This document shows, in pieces, positions 56,784 through 64,000 of a stretch of DNA of 64,000 nucleotides. Origin of the DNA: an uncultured Rhizobiaceae group bacterium. GTDB taxonomy: Bacteria; Pseudomonadota; Alphaproteobacteria; Rhizobiales; Rhizobiaceae. The notes under the pieces are model-generated. The model saw nothing but the letters and a program-made list of their open reading frames with translations, searched no databases and was not told the origin of the DNA. The number at the start of each line of letters is the position of its first letter. Position 1 is the first letter of the stretch. The DNA lies in contig CALLUS010000013.1 of assembly GCA_938010435.1 (NCBI GenBank), positions 124,001 through 188,000 on the forward strand. Direction: 5' to 3'. Made by a program: the position numbers and the translations under genes.

Positions 56784-57665
56784 TTACCCCTTCACCGCGC
56801 CGGCTGTGAGTCCACTCACAATCTGACGTTGGAAAAACATGACAAGAATAAATAGTGGTGCCGTCGCTGAAACCACTGAAGCAACAGCAAACATCACATT
56901 ACCTTCAGTTTGCGTGGTCCCTAAAAAACTGGCGATCTTGGGAACCATCGTTTGGTTCTCCTTCGCCAACAAAAGTGCAGTGACCTGAAAATCATTATAA
57001 GCAAGTAGAAATGAGAACAGTCCTGTTGTGATAACACCCGGCCACATAACCGGAATAATGATATGGCGAAATGCTTGAAATCTTGTGCATCCGTCAACCA
57101 TTGCGCTTTCATCCAAATCTTTCGGGATTTTCTGAAAAAACGAATGCAACATCCACAATGTAAATGGTTGGTTGATCGCAACCAGAACGATAATACTTGT
57201 CGGCAACAAACCCCAAACATTCCACTCAAAGAACGGCAGCAAGTAGCCAGACACTAGCGTAATTTGCGGAATCGCACGAAAAATCAAAGCGAGGATCAGC
57301 AACCAAAAAGTATATCGATAGCCAGATCGCGAAAGCGCATAACCACCCAAAGTGCCAATGGTTAGGGACGTACATACCACGAAAAAGCAAACCACTGCAG
57401 TGTTGAGCATGGCGCGCCAAAACTCTTCTTGAACCCAAGCACCTTCATATCCCGTCCCTGTAAATGGTGAGCCATAAACTTTCTCCGTTTGAGCACCGGT
57501 TAAAGCGTTGGTCCAGTTGGCTATCGAGAAGAAATCAAGCTCGACTTTGAACGACCCCCAAAGCGTCCAGACAAAGGGGAAAGCCGCGAGAATAAGCCAG
57601 AATATGACAAACCCAGTCGAGAATATTCGCAGCCCAACAGATTTATTTTCAGCAGCAGCAGCCAT
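56784..57665 (-). CDS. Carbohydrate ABC transporter permease (CUT1, MalG-like)
   Basis: Permease of about 293 aa, six helices. EAA loop DLDESAMVDGCTRFQAFRHIIIPVMWPG. The start at 57665 (MAAAAENK) overlaps the MalF-like gene end by a few bases; the frame to 57740 adds a basic, unlike extension. Sits between the MalF-like permease and ATPase genes. Confidence 0.9.
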   Translation of the reverse strand: MAAAAENKSVGLRIFSTGFVIFWLILAAFPFVWTLWGSFKVELDFFSIANWTNALTGAQTEKVYGSPFTGTGYEGAWVQEEFWRAMLNTAVVCFFVVCTSLTIGTLGGYALSRSGYRYTFWLLILALIFRAIPQITLVSGYLLPFFEWNVWGLLPTSIIVLVAINQPFTLWMLHSFFQKIPKDLDESAMVDGCTRFQAFRHIIIPVMWPGVITTGLFSFLLAYNDFQVTALLLAKENQTMVPKIASFLGTTQTEGNVMFAVASVVSATAPLFILVMFFQRQIVSGLTAGAVKG

Positions 57666-57669
57666 CCGA

Positions 57670-58695
57670 TCAAGCTTTCCTGTTGAAGTCGCGCCACGTG
57701 CGAACCAGCACTGGCGAAAGCAGAATTGCAACACCGACAATAGTCAAAACAGAAGTGGTTGCAGCGGAAGACAGAAGTCGCGTTTCACCACTAAGGTCGT
57801 TAAAAATTATCCAAGATAGTGAAGTCGCATGGGCTTCAGCGTTGAAACCAACAATCGGCTCCAACACGCGAAAATTATCCATCAATTGTATCAAAGCAAC
57901 AAAAGTCACCAGCGGCATAATATGGGGAATGATCACATAACGAATACGTTGCCACCGTGTCGCTCCATCAATCATAGCAGATTCTAAAGTGTCCTGAGGC
58001 AGGGTCTGCAATCCGGCATAAAAGACCACGAATGCAAATGGAGCCGCGTGCCAAACACCGTAAACCATGAGCATAATCCATGTTAATGTGGTTGAGGCTT
58101 TGAGCGACAGATTGGGGTCACCCGCCAGCCATTGCAGCGCATTGCCGAGAATTCCACGTGAATCGATCATCCAAAACAAGATCAACGACCCAATCAATGG
58201 CGTGACGATCATTGGCAGAAGTGAGAAGAAAATTACGATGCCTTTGAGTTTTTGGTTCAGTGCATTTACAGCCACCGCAATCATGAAACCAAGAATGATC
58301 AAACACGGCGTAACCACAAATGTGTAGGTCAATGTAAAGGACATTGCTCGATAAAACGGCAAGTTTGTAATTGATGAAAAGAACTCACCGAAACTCTTTT
58401 TTGAGCGCCATGCTTGCGCCACCTCAGCCGTCGCCAGATGGCTTCTATCGAAGTAAATGTTAAGGCCCGCCCATTTGCCCAACGGCTTTTCCGCTTTCAA
58501 TTGAGCCGTCGCTTCGGTGTCGACCTTGACCTCTTTTGTACAACCAAACGGCCCGCAATTCTCCACCTCTACAATCACTTGATCATGCGCTGTGTGCAAC
58601 GATTGCGTCACAACCGAAACAATCGGAAACGCGATAAAGAGCAACATCGCTAGCGCTGTCGGCAGAAAAAACCAAAAGAAAGTGCTGTGTTTCAT
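57670..58695 (-). CDS. Carbohydrate ABC transporter permease (CUT1, MalF-like)
   Basis: Permease of 341 aa. N-terminal helix, then a periplasmic loop of about 80 residues containing a Cys pair (ENCGPFGCTKE), and five more helices. EAA loop TLESAMIDGATRWQRIRYVIIPHIMP. The Cys-bearing loop is less common in this family and might form a disulfide. Lies 140 bases downstream of the binding-protein gene. Confidence 0.9.
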   Translation of the reverse strand: MKHSTFFWFFLPTALAMLLFIAFPIVSVVTQSLHTAHDQVIVEVENCGPFGCTKEVKVDTEATAQLKAEKPLGKWAGLNIYFDRSHLATAEVAQAWRSKKSFGEFFSSITNLPFYRAMSFTLTYTFVVTPCLIILGFMIAVAVNALNQKLKGIVIFFSLLPMIVTPLIGSLILFWMIDSRGILGNALQWLAGDPNLSLKASTTLTWIMLMVYGVWHAAPFAFVVFYAGLQTLPQDTLESAMIDGATRWQRIRYVIIPHIMPLVTFVALIQLMDNFRVLEPIVGFNAEAHATSLSWIIFNDLSGETRLLSSAATTSVLTIVGVAILLSPVLVRTWRDFNRKA

Positions 58696-58800
58696 TGGAA
58701 ATTCAACGGCCTTTTCTTTTCGTAGAAAACAAAAATTTTATGGAAATAAAGACATCACCTTTGAAAGGTTCCATGAGCCGGAAGCCATCAAAAATGAAGT

Positions 58801-58824
58801 GGGACGCATACAAGTATGCGCCCC
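58801..58824 (-). terminator. Intercistronic hairpin after the binding-protein gene
   Basis: GGG-A-CGCATAC-AA-GTATGCG-C-CCC, a strong stem of about ten pairs, 12 bases beyond the stop of the binding-protein gene in the minus-strand transcript. A T-rich segment follows at a distance. It is suited to raising binding-protein expression relative to the permeases. Confidence 0.6.
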
Positions 58825-58835
58825 ATCATGAAAGA

Positions 58836-60110
58836 TTATTTCAAGAAGCCTTGTTCTTTTGCAGCTGCGATATATGCGGCTTCAATGTCAGCAAGCGTCT
58901 TGGCTGCATCTTCTTTGCCCTGCATGTAATCGGGCAATTCTGCACCAAGTGCCGTGTGCAACAAACCTTGGAAAGGCAACATCGGGTATGGTTTTGTACC
59001 CATGGATGCAGCAGCGAATACGCCTTCAGCGGCAGGCGTTGGTTTGTAACCATCCAGCAACCAAACAGCTTGTTTTGCAACTTCGCCATCAGACAAAATG
59101 CTTGGATCGATACCGGCCATCAAAGATTTGAATGTTGCTTCAGCATCTTCGTCAGAAATATTTTTGGACACTGTCCAACCATCCCACCACAAGGTGGTTG
59201 CTGGAACAGAGCCACCGCCCACAGTCATCGGCGCACCAACTGCGAGACCATCTTTGACTTCTTGAGAAACGCCATCAGCATCTGTCAAAGTTGCAGCACG
59301 GCTTCCCCACATATTCATCATAATGACGTTGCCGGCACGGAATTCCGCATTGGTCAGGTTTGAATCATGTGTAAGGTAGTCTGCGTTCATATATCCGGCG
59401 AGGTCTTTCATCATTTTAAGGGCAGCGGCGCCCTTGTCATTATTGATGGAAACTTCAGCTGTTCCTGCTTTGAAAAACTCACCACCGTAACCGAGATACA
59501 TATTGGTGAATTCTTGAGCGATGTTCCAGCCAGCTTTATACGCACCACCAATCGGGTTTTGTGCAATGCCTTTGTCACGAAGCATTTTAGCTGCAGCAAG
59601 CATTTCTTCGTAAGTTTTTGGCGGCGCAATGCCTGCTTTTTCAAGAACGTCTTTGCGATAAACGAGATGTTGAGCATTTGCCATGAAGGCAACAGCCATC
59701 ACTTTACCATCAATAGTTACAAGCTGATTCTTTTTCAAATCCTTGCCGTATTTAGCAACATAATCATCAAGCGGACGGATCAAATCATCATTCATCAAGG
59801 CAACGATAGAAGAGTTTGCAACAATTGCTGATGTGTATTCAGCAGGTGTGCTGGACATACCAGCAACGTTGATTTTCTGGTGATCAGCGGTGAGGTTTGC
59901 TTTTACAGTCACGTCGCCACCAGCACATGCTTGCGCACCCTTGCCAACAGTTTGGATCGCTGGAAACTCGTTACCAACAATGCTTATACGGCCTTTGCTG
60001 ATGTCGCATTTTGCATGACCATCAGCCAAAGCAGCAGTCGAGTTTGCAGCAAAATTCAATCCTGTAAATGCAACAGTCATCGCTGATGCCAACATAAATT
60101 TCTTCAACAT
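58836..60110 (-). CDS. Carbohydrate-type ABC substrate-binding protein
   Basis: Periplasmic protein of 424 aa, with a signal peptide ending near STAALA-DG. Shows the CUT1 binding protein layout: DYVAKYGKDL, VIDGKVMAVAFMANAQHLVYRKDVLEKAGI, ATLTDADGV region, TTLWWDGWTVS. Preceded by GGGAGAAAG. First gene of the twelve-gene minus-strand operon. The substrate is unknown. The pattern WWDGW suggests an aromatic-lined sugar-binding cleft. Confidence 0.88.
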   Translation of the reverse strand: MLKKFMLASAMTVAFTGLNFAANSTAALADGHAKCDISKGRISIVGNEFPAIQTVGKGAQACAGGDVTVKANLTADHQKINVAGMSSTPAEYTSAIVANSSIVALMNDDLIRPLDDYVAKYGKDLKKNQLVTIDGKVMAVAFMANAQHLVYRKDVLEKAGIAPPKTYEEMLAAAKMLRDKGIAQNPIGGAYKAGWNIAQEFTNMYLGYGGEFFKAGTAEVSINNDKGAAALKMMKDLAGYMNADYLTHDSNLTNAEFRAGNVIMMNMWGSRAATLTDADGVSQEVKDGLAVGAPMTVGGGSVPATTLWWDGWTVSKNISDEDAEATFKSLMAGIDPSILSDGEVAKQAVWLLDGYKPTPAAEGVFAAASMGTKPYPMLPFQGLLHTALGAELPDYMQGKEDAAKTLADIEAAYIAAAKEQGFLK

Positions 60111-60157
60111 ATTTTCTTTCTCCCAATAGTTTTCAGCTTAGTATCTGCCAACCTCAG

Positions 60158-60169
60158 TGTTGGCCAACA
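60158..60169. promoter_or_regulatory. Perfect palindrome near the binding-protein gene start
   Basis: TGTTGGCCAACA, a perfect 12-bp palindrome, 48 bases before the binding-protein start. A further inverted repeat TCAACA-N6-TGTTGA lies at 60194-60211. Either may be a regulator site in this divergent promoter region. Confidence 0.4.
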
Positions 60170-60233
60170 ACTTCATAAAAACAAGATTTCTCGTCAACAA
60201 TCTTATGTTGATCTAAAGACAAACATTTTTTGA

Positions 60234-60261
60234 ATACGTATGCAACAACCAATTGCGCAAT
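60234..60261. promoter_or_regulatory. Candidate LacI-family operators (two CG-centred palindromes)
   Basis: ATACGTAT (60234-60241) and ATTGCGCAAT (60252-60261), centres 19 bases apart, both with the CG centre typical of LacI-family operators. They lie between the divergent binding-protein and SnoaL genes, so the nearby LacI regulator could control both. Confidence 0.45.
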
Positions 60262-60313
60262 GGAATATAAATGGCTTAGGTGTGGTTATGAGCAAATCAG
60301 CAGGTGCATTTAA

Positions 60314-61426
60314 ATGGCTGTAAACGGCCCCCAAAACATCGAACAGTCACGCAATCTCAACAACAAACGCATTATAGACAACTGGATGCAAGCGATTGCA
60401 AACTCCAATGCAGATAATGTGGTTGAGGCGTTGGCTAATGCCTACACTGATGAAAGCATTTGGCGCGGGTCCCATCCTCTCAACGAGTCAGTTGGCACGA
60501 AAGACATTGCAAATACCGTTTGGCGACCATTTTTGAATTCATTTGATAAACTCGAACGCCGGGATGAAATTCTCGTTGGCGGCAGTTACCGAAACAAAAG
60601 CGGCGAAACCCGCGACTTGGTTGCCATGGTTGGCCATTACATCGGTACGTTTCGACAAGACTGGTTGAATATTCCGGCAACGGGTCAGCCCGCATTTATC
60701 CGATATGGCGAAGTCCATGAACTTCAAGACGGGAAAATCATACGCTCAAGCTGTATTTGGGATATTTTGGATGTTATCCGCCAAGCTGGGTTTTGGCCAT
60801 TACCTCCAAGCCTTGGCACGGAAGGTCTTTGGCTTGGGCCATACACAGGCGACGGATTGGTGTTCACTGAGCAAGACATGGAGGTGGGCTTAGCATCCAT
60901 TACTCAAACACTTACCATGCACAAAACCCTTGGTGACTACAACAATCAAGAAACCGATGGTCGCGACGGTCTTCTTAACATGCCTCAAAAGGAACACTGG
61001 CATGAAAAGATGATGTGGTATGGCCCATCAGGCATTGGCACGACGCGCGGTCTTGATGGATTTGTGGACTTTCACCAAATGCCATTTCGGCTTGCCTTCC
61101 CCGGCCGCACTGGTGGACAGAATTTAGTTGAAGCCAACCCAGACAAAGAAATGGGGCACTATGTCCAAATTGGCGACGGTCCCTATTCCGTGACAGGCGG
61201 TTGGCCGAGTGTCGTATCGCCCCACACAGGTGGCATGTTGTTTGGAGTGGGCGCAACGAACAAGAACATTGAAATGCGGGTGATGGATTTTTACTTACAT
61301 CATGAAGGTAAAATTCGTGAAAACTGGGTGCCGATCGACGTCATTCACATTTTGCTGCAAATGGGTGTTGATGTAATGGCGCGTGTTGAACAGCAATTCG
61401 GAAAAACACGTTTAGGTTTTAGATAG
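60314..61426 (+). CDS. Two-domain SnoaL/NTF2-like protein, divergent from the operon
   Basis: Protein of 370 aa with two NTF2-like halves: DESIWRGSHPLNES...RPFLNSF...YIGTFRQDWLNIPATGQPAFIRYGEVHELQDGKI, then HWHEKMMWYGPSGIGTTRGLDGFVDFHQMPF...VMDFYLHHEGKIRENWVPIDV. It is a clear paralogue of the 52.7-kb protein. The end overlaps the 3' end of the convergent LacI gene by 15 bases. With the other three SnoaL-like genes it makes a set of four in one locus. Confidence 0.78.
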   Translation: MAVNGPQNIEQSRNLNNKRIIDNWMQAIANSNADNVVEALANAYTDESIWRGSHPLNESVGTKDIANTVWRPFLNSFDKLERRDEILVGGSYRNKSGETRDLVAMVGHYIGTFRQDWLNIPATGQPAFIRYGEVHELQDGKIIRSSCIWDILDVIRQAGFWPLPPSLGTEGLWLGPYTGDGLVFTEQDMEVGLASITQTLTMHKTLGDYNNQETDGRDGLLNMPQKEHWHEKMMWYGPSGIGTTRGLDGFVDFHQMPFRLAFPGRTGGQNLVEANPDKEMGHYVQIGDGPYSVTGGWPSVVSPHTGGMLFGVGATNKNIEMRVMDFYLHHEGKIRENWVPIDVIHILLQMGVDVMARVEQQFGKTRLGFR

Positions 61427-62419
61427 TCGAGCACTTTTTCGAACAACAAGTTTGGTGGGCAAGACTGCCGCTTTACGGCTGATATTCTCGCCACCCATTT
61501 GATCCAAAAGAATTTCCACCGTGGCATCAACCATTGCCGTTGATGGTTGCTCAACTGTGGTCAGATCATAGGCGCGCCATTTACTTTGCGGCACATCATC
61601 AAACCCCACAACGGACACATCATCAGGCACATTCAAATTCAACTCACTTCGCAACACATCCATCACCGCAAACGCCATGTGATCATTGGCAACAAACACA
61701 GCATCTGGATAGGACTTTGATTGGAACAGATCACGGGTCGCTTGCGCCGCACCTTCAATCGTATAAGCGCCCACTGCGCGCGAATGGCAAACAACACCCC
61801 GTTCAGCCAAGCCTTTATGAAATCCTGCTTCCCTATCGCGGTTGGTCGAAGAATCTTCAAATCCGGCGATATAAGAGATACGCTCATGACCACCATCAAC
61901 AAGGAAATTCCCAACCAAACGGCCACCTTCAAGATTGTCAGAGGTTACCGAACTGGCCGGTGAAGTCGCCACATAACGGTTGAACAAAACGACCGGAATC
62001 CCACTATCGGCACACCGTTGGGCAAGTGAAGAAGATAAGTGTGCGGAGGCCATAACCACGCCTTCCACTTGATATTGCAGCATATCATTTACGACCACAT
62101 CTTGGTCACCAGTGTCCGTCATAAACATCAATACCCGATAGCCTTCGGCCTGCAACTTACGGGAGAGCTTTTCCAGAATGACAGGGTAAAACTGATTGTC
62201 GAGATAAGCGACCAACACACCGATAATGCCAGATTTTCCGGAAATCAAAGAGCGCGCAAGAGCATTGGGCCGATAACCCAATTCATCAGCTGCAGCCATA
62301 ACGCGACGGCGCGTGTCAGCTGAAACAGAGGCTCCAATTGTAAACGTCCGGCTGACCGCCGACTGCGAAACTTTTGCAGCACGTGCAACGTCTGTGGAGG
62401 TGACTGTCGGTTTGGCCAT
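61412..62419 (-). CDS. LacI-family transcriptional regulator
   Basis: Repressor of 335 aa. Helix-turn-helix TSTDVARAAKVSQSAVSRTFT with the hinge NALARSLISGKSGIIGVLV. The periplasmic-binding-protein-like sensor follows (FVANDHMAFAVMDVLRSE, VGFDDVPQS). Likely senses the imported compound or a product and controls the operon at 60110 and the ThDP gene divergent from it. Ends inside the SnoaL gene 3' end. Confidence 0.92.
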   Translation of the reverse strand: MAKPTVTSTDVARAAKVSQSAVSRTFTIGASVSADTRRRVMAAADELGYRPNALARSLISGKSGIIGVLVAYLDNQFYPVILEKLSRKLQAEGYRVLMFMTDTGDQDVVVNDMLQYQVEGVVMASAHLSSSLAQRCADSGIPVVLFNRYVATSPASSVTSDNLEGGRLVGNFLVDGGHERISYIAGFEDSSTNRDREAGFHKGLAERGVVCHSRAVGAYTIEGAAQATRDLFQSKSYPDAVFVANDHMAFAVMDVLRSELNLNVPDDVSVVGFDDVPQSKWRAYDLTTVEQPSTAMVDATVEILLDQMGGENISRKAAVLPTKLVVRKSARLSKT

Positions 62420-62555
62420 ACCTGTGTCATGTCACAATTGTCGACTGCATGGCAATCACGCGATAATCTGGCGCCCACAGCAAGTTGACCTATTTGCGCT
62501 TGCACTCAACTTATTCCAGCACTAGACCGAGCAAAATCCAAAACTGGAAATCCCC

Positions 62556-64000
62556 ATGTCGAAAACATCTTTGACCGGTGCGCAAATCATCGCACAAAAA
62601 CTCAAACAATCCGGTTGCAAACGCGCTTTTGGAATTCCGGGTGGCGAAGTTCTGGCCATTCTGGATGGATTGGACCAAGCGGGCATCGATTTTCACCTTA
62701 CCAAACATGAAAACGCTGCTGGATTTATGGCAGAAGGCGCTTGGCATGCGGAACCAGATGGCTCGCGCGCTCCGGGAATTCTGGTCGCAACAATTGGACC
62801 GGGCGTTGCCAATGCCGTCAATGTGGTGGCCAATGCGATGCAAGATCGTGTGCCACTCATATTCCTCACAGGCTGTGTTGATGCCGCCGAAGCTGAAACA
62901 TACACACACCAAGTGTTCGACCATCAAGCTATGTTACGGCCAATCGTCAAAGCTACATTTAAAGCTAGTGCCGGCACCGTTGGCGTGATGATGGAAAAAG
63001 CTTTAGCCCTCGCTTTTGAAGGTCAGCCCGGTCCGGTTCACATCGATGTTCCAATTGATGTGGCTGAAAACACCAGCAATGAATTGCTTCGGGAACTCCC
63101 AAAACAGGCCTCAACGAGTATGCCTGCAGTTGGCGAAACGCTTGGCGCCGCAATGGACGGTTTTGCCCAAGCCAAAAACCCAATCATCATTGCGGGTGTA
63201 GATGCAGTCACCGAAAACGCTTCGGTCGCTCTCACCAACTTTGCAGAATCCCTCTCCATTCCCGTGATCACAACATACAAAGGAAAGGGTTTGATCTCTG
63301 AAGACCATCCTCTCTCCATGGGTGGACACGGGCTTTCACCAAAGTCAGATAAAATCTTGCTGCCGTTTATCGCAAAAAGTGATTTCATTCTATTGGTCGG
63401 TTACGACCCAATCGAAATGCGCACGGGGTGGCGCAACATCTGGAATGACGGTGCAACAGTTGTGGAAATAACACCAACATTACGCACCCATGGCATGCAT
63501 CGGGTAGATATCACATTGAACGGGGCCATTGAACCCGCCCTGCTTCAACTTGCCCACGCAAGAACGGAGAAATCTTGCTGGCCAGATGGTGAGCCAAGTG
63601 AAACACGGGCAGCACTGGCGCAAGCATTTGCAACGCCTGACAGCTGGGGCCCGGCCCAAGTGTTTGATACCCTCAATGCTTGCCTGCCACAGGAAACCGT
63701 CATCACGGCGGATTCTGGCGCGCATCGCATTTTGCTATCTCAGAAATGGCAAAGCAAGCATCCCCATGCGTTCCTGCAGTCAACCGCGCTTTGTACCATG
63801 GGGTGCGCAGTTCCGCTTGCTGCAGGCTATAAAATGGCTAAGCCGGAAATTCCGGTTTGTGCATTTGTGGGTGATGCCGGTTTGGAAATGATGTTGGGTG
63901 AGTTGGCAACCATTCGAGACATGAAGCAACCGCTCCTGATCTGCGTGCTGGTAGACGAAAGCTTAGCGCTCATTGAACTTAAACAACGCAACACCCAGCG
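62556..64000 (+). CDS. Thiamine-diphosphate-dependent enzyme (acetolactate synthase-like), truncated by the window end
   Basis: At least 481 aa visible; the frame is open to the last base. N-terminal Pyr domain with the catalytic Glu in TKHENAAGFMAEG (about residue 52), the central domain near residues 190-320, and the start of the PP domain with the metal-ThDP motif GDAGLEMMLGELAT (about 448). Family members decarboxylate or ligate 2-oxo acids; sulfoacetaldehyde acetyltransferase is a distant relative, but motif context is closer to IlvB-like enzymes. Divergent from lacI with a 136-base gap. It probably performs the C-C cleavage or carboligation step of the pathway. Confidence 0.85.
   Translation, partial: MSKTSLTGAQIIAQKLKQSGCKRAFGIPGGEVLAILDGLDQAGIDFHLTKHENAAGFMAEGAWHAEPDGSRAPGILVATIGPGVANAVNVVANAMQDRVPLIFLTGCVDAAEAETYTHQVFDHQAMLRPIVKATFKASAGTVGVMMEKALALAFEGQPGPVHIDVPIDVAENTSNELLRELPKQASTSMPAVGETLGAAMDGFAQAKNPIIIAGVDAVTENASVALTNFAESLSIPVITTYKGKGLISEDHPLSMGGHGLSPKSDKILLPFIAKSDFILLVGYDPIEMRTGWRNIWNDGATVVEITPTLRTHGMHRVDITLNGAIEPALLQLAHARTEKSCWPDGEPSETRAALAQAFATPDSWGPAQVFDTLNACLPQETVITADSGAHRILLSQKWQSKHPHAFLQSTALCTMGCAVPLAAGYKMAKPEIPVCAFVGDAGLEMMLGELATIRDMKQPLLICVLVDESLALIELKQRNTQ

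Noticed and set aside
1-64000. CRISPR arrays, tRNA/rRNA genes, transposases, integrases, attachment sites
   Set aside because: Scanned gaps show no regularly spaced repeats, cloverleaf-like sequences or mobile-element genes.
62556-64000. Assignment of the ThDP enzyme as sulfoacetaldehyde acetyltransferase (Xsc), suggested by the HpsN-like neighbour
   Set aside because: The N-terminal motifs (IPGGEVLAI, KHENAAGFMAEG) do not match the Xsc pattern, and no sulfonate-specific genes are visible.

Overview
This window looks like chromosome from a Hyphomicrobiales (Rhizobiales)-type alphaproteobacterium of moderate GC, possibly marine. That is inferred from gene content: an Omp10-like lipoprotein as in Brucella, the DUF1465/DUF1192/DUF1013 (TrcR) genes, an aa3-oxidase subunit IV, an alphaproteobacterial-style ureDABC-EFG cluster, and a helix-hairpin-helix tail of a kind I know from Rhizobiales NuoE and L21 proteins. 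I saw no rRNA, tRNA, CRISPR array, insertion sequence or prophage. No stretch over about 300 bases lacks a gene.

Layout. 0.1-4.9 kb: peptide-type ABC importer (two permeases and a fused double ATPase carrying an unusual HhH tail). 4.9-5.6 kb: Asp/Asn beta-hydroxylase-like gene, convergent with a compact dltA/MBOAT/dltC-like operon (5.6-8.9 kb, minus strand). 9.1-14.9 kb: urease operon ureDABC-[DoxX-like]-[ABM monooxygenase]-ureEFG. 14.9-16.1 kb: TetR regulator divergent from a DM13-domain gene broken by a 5-bp tandem duplication. 16.3-22.1 kb: galM, a xylose-type ABC transporter (xylF, xylH and a single-domain ATPase) and a divergent ROK regulator. The ROK gene is in turn the first gene of an operon with a di-heme cytochrome, a CRTAC1/UnbV protein and a Kelch protein (to 26.1 kb). 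26.3-28.6 kb: RTX/beta-helix secreted protein.

28.6-48.0 kb is mostly conserved housekeeping: ExbB/OmpA-type envelope pair, suhB, efp, a Sel1 protein, thiE-like, two YdcH-like genes, purEK, rpsU, TPR and Omp10-like lipoproteins, a sigma-54 response regulator, a DUF882 protein, DUF1465, DUF1192, trcR, a class V aminotransferase-like protein, an MsbA-type exporter and rpmE.

48.1-64.0 kb is the most intriguing part. A tightly packed twelve-gene minus-strand operon (60110 back to 48083) encodes a CUT1-type sugar importer followed by three SnoaL/NTF2-like proteins, a HisD-family dehydrogenase, an SDR, a double cupin, a short MetE-like zinc methyltransferase and an alpha/beta hydrolase. A fourth SnoaL-like gene lies divergently upstream, then a LacI regulator, then a ThDP-dependent enzyme that runs off the window. 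I read this as an inducible catabolic system for an unidentified carbohydrate-like compound. I do not recognise it as a described pathway.
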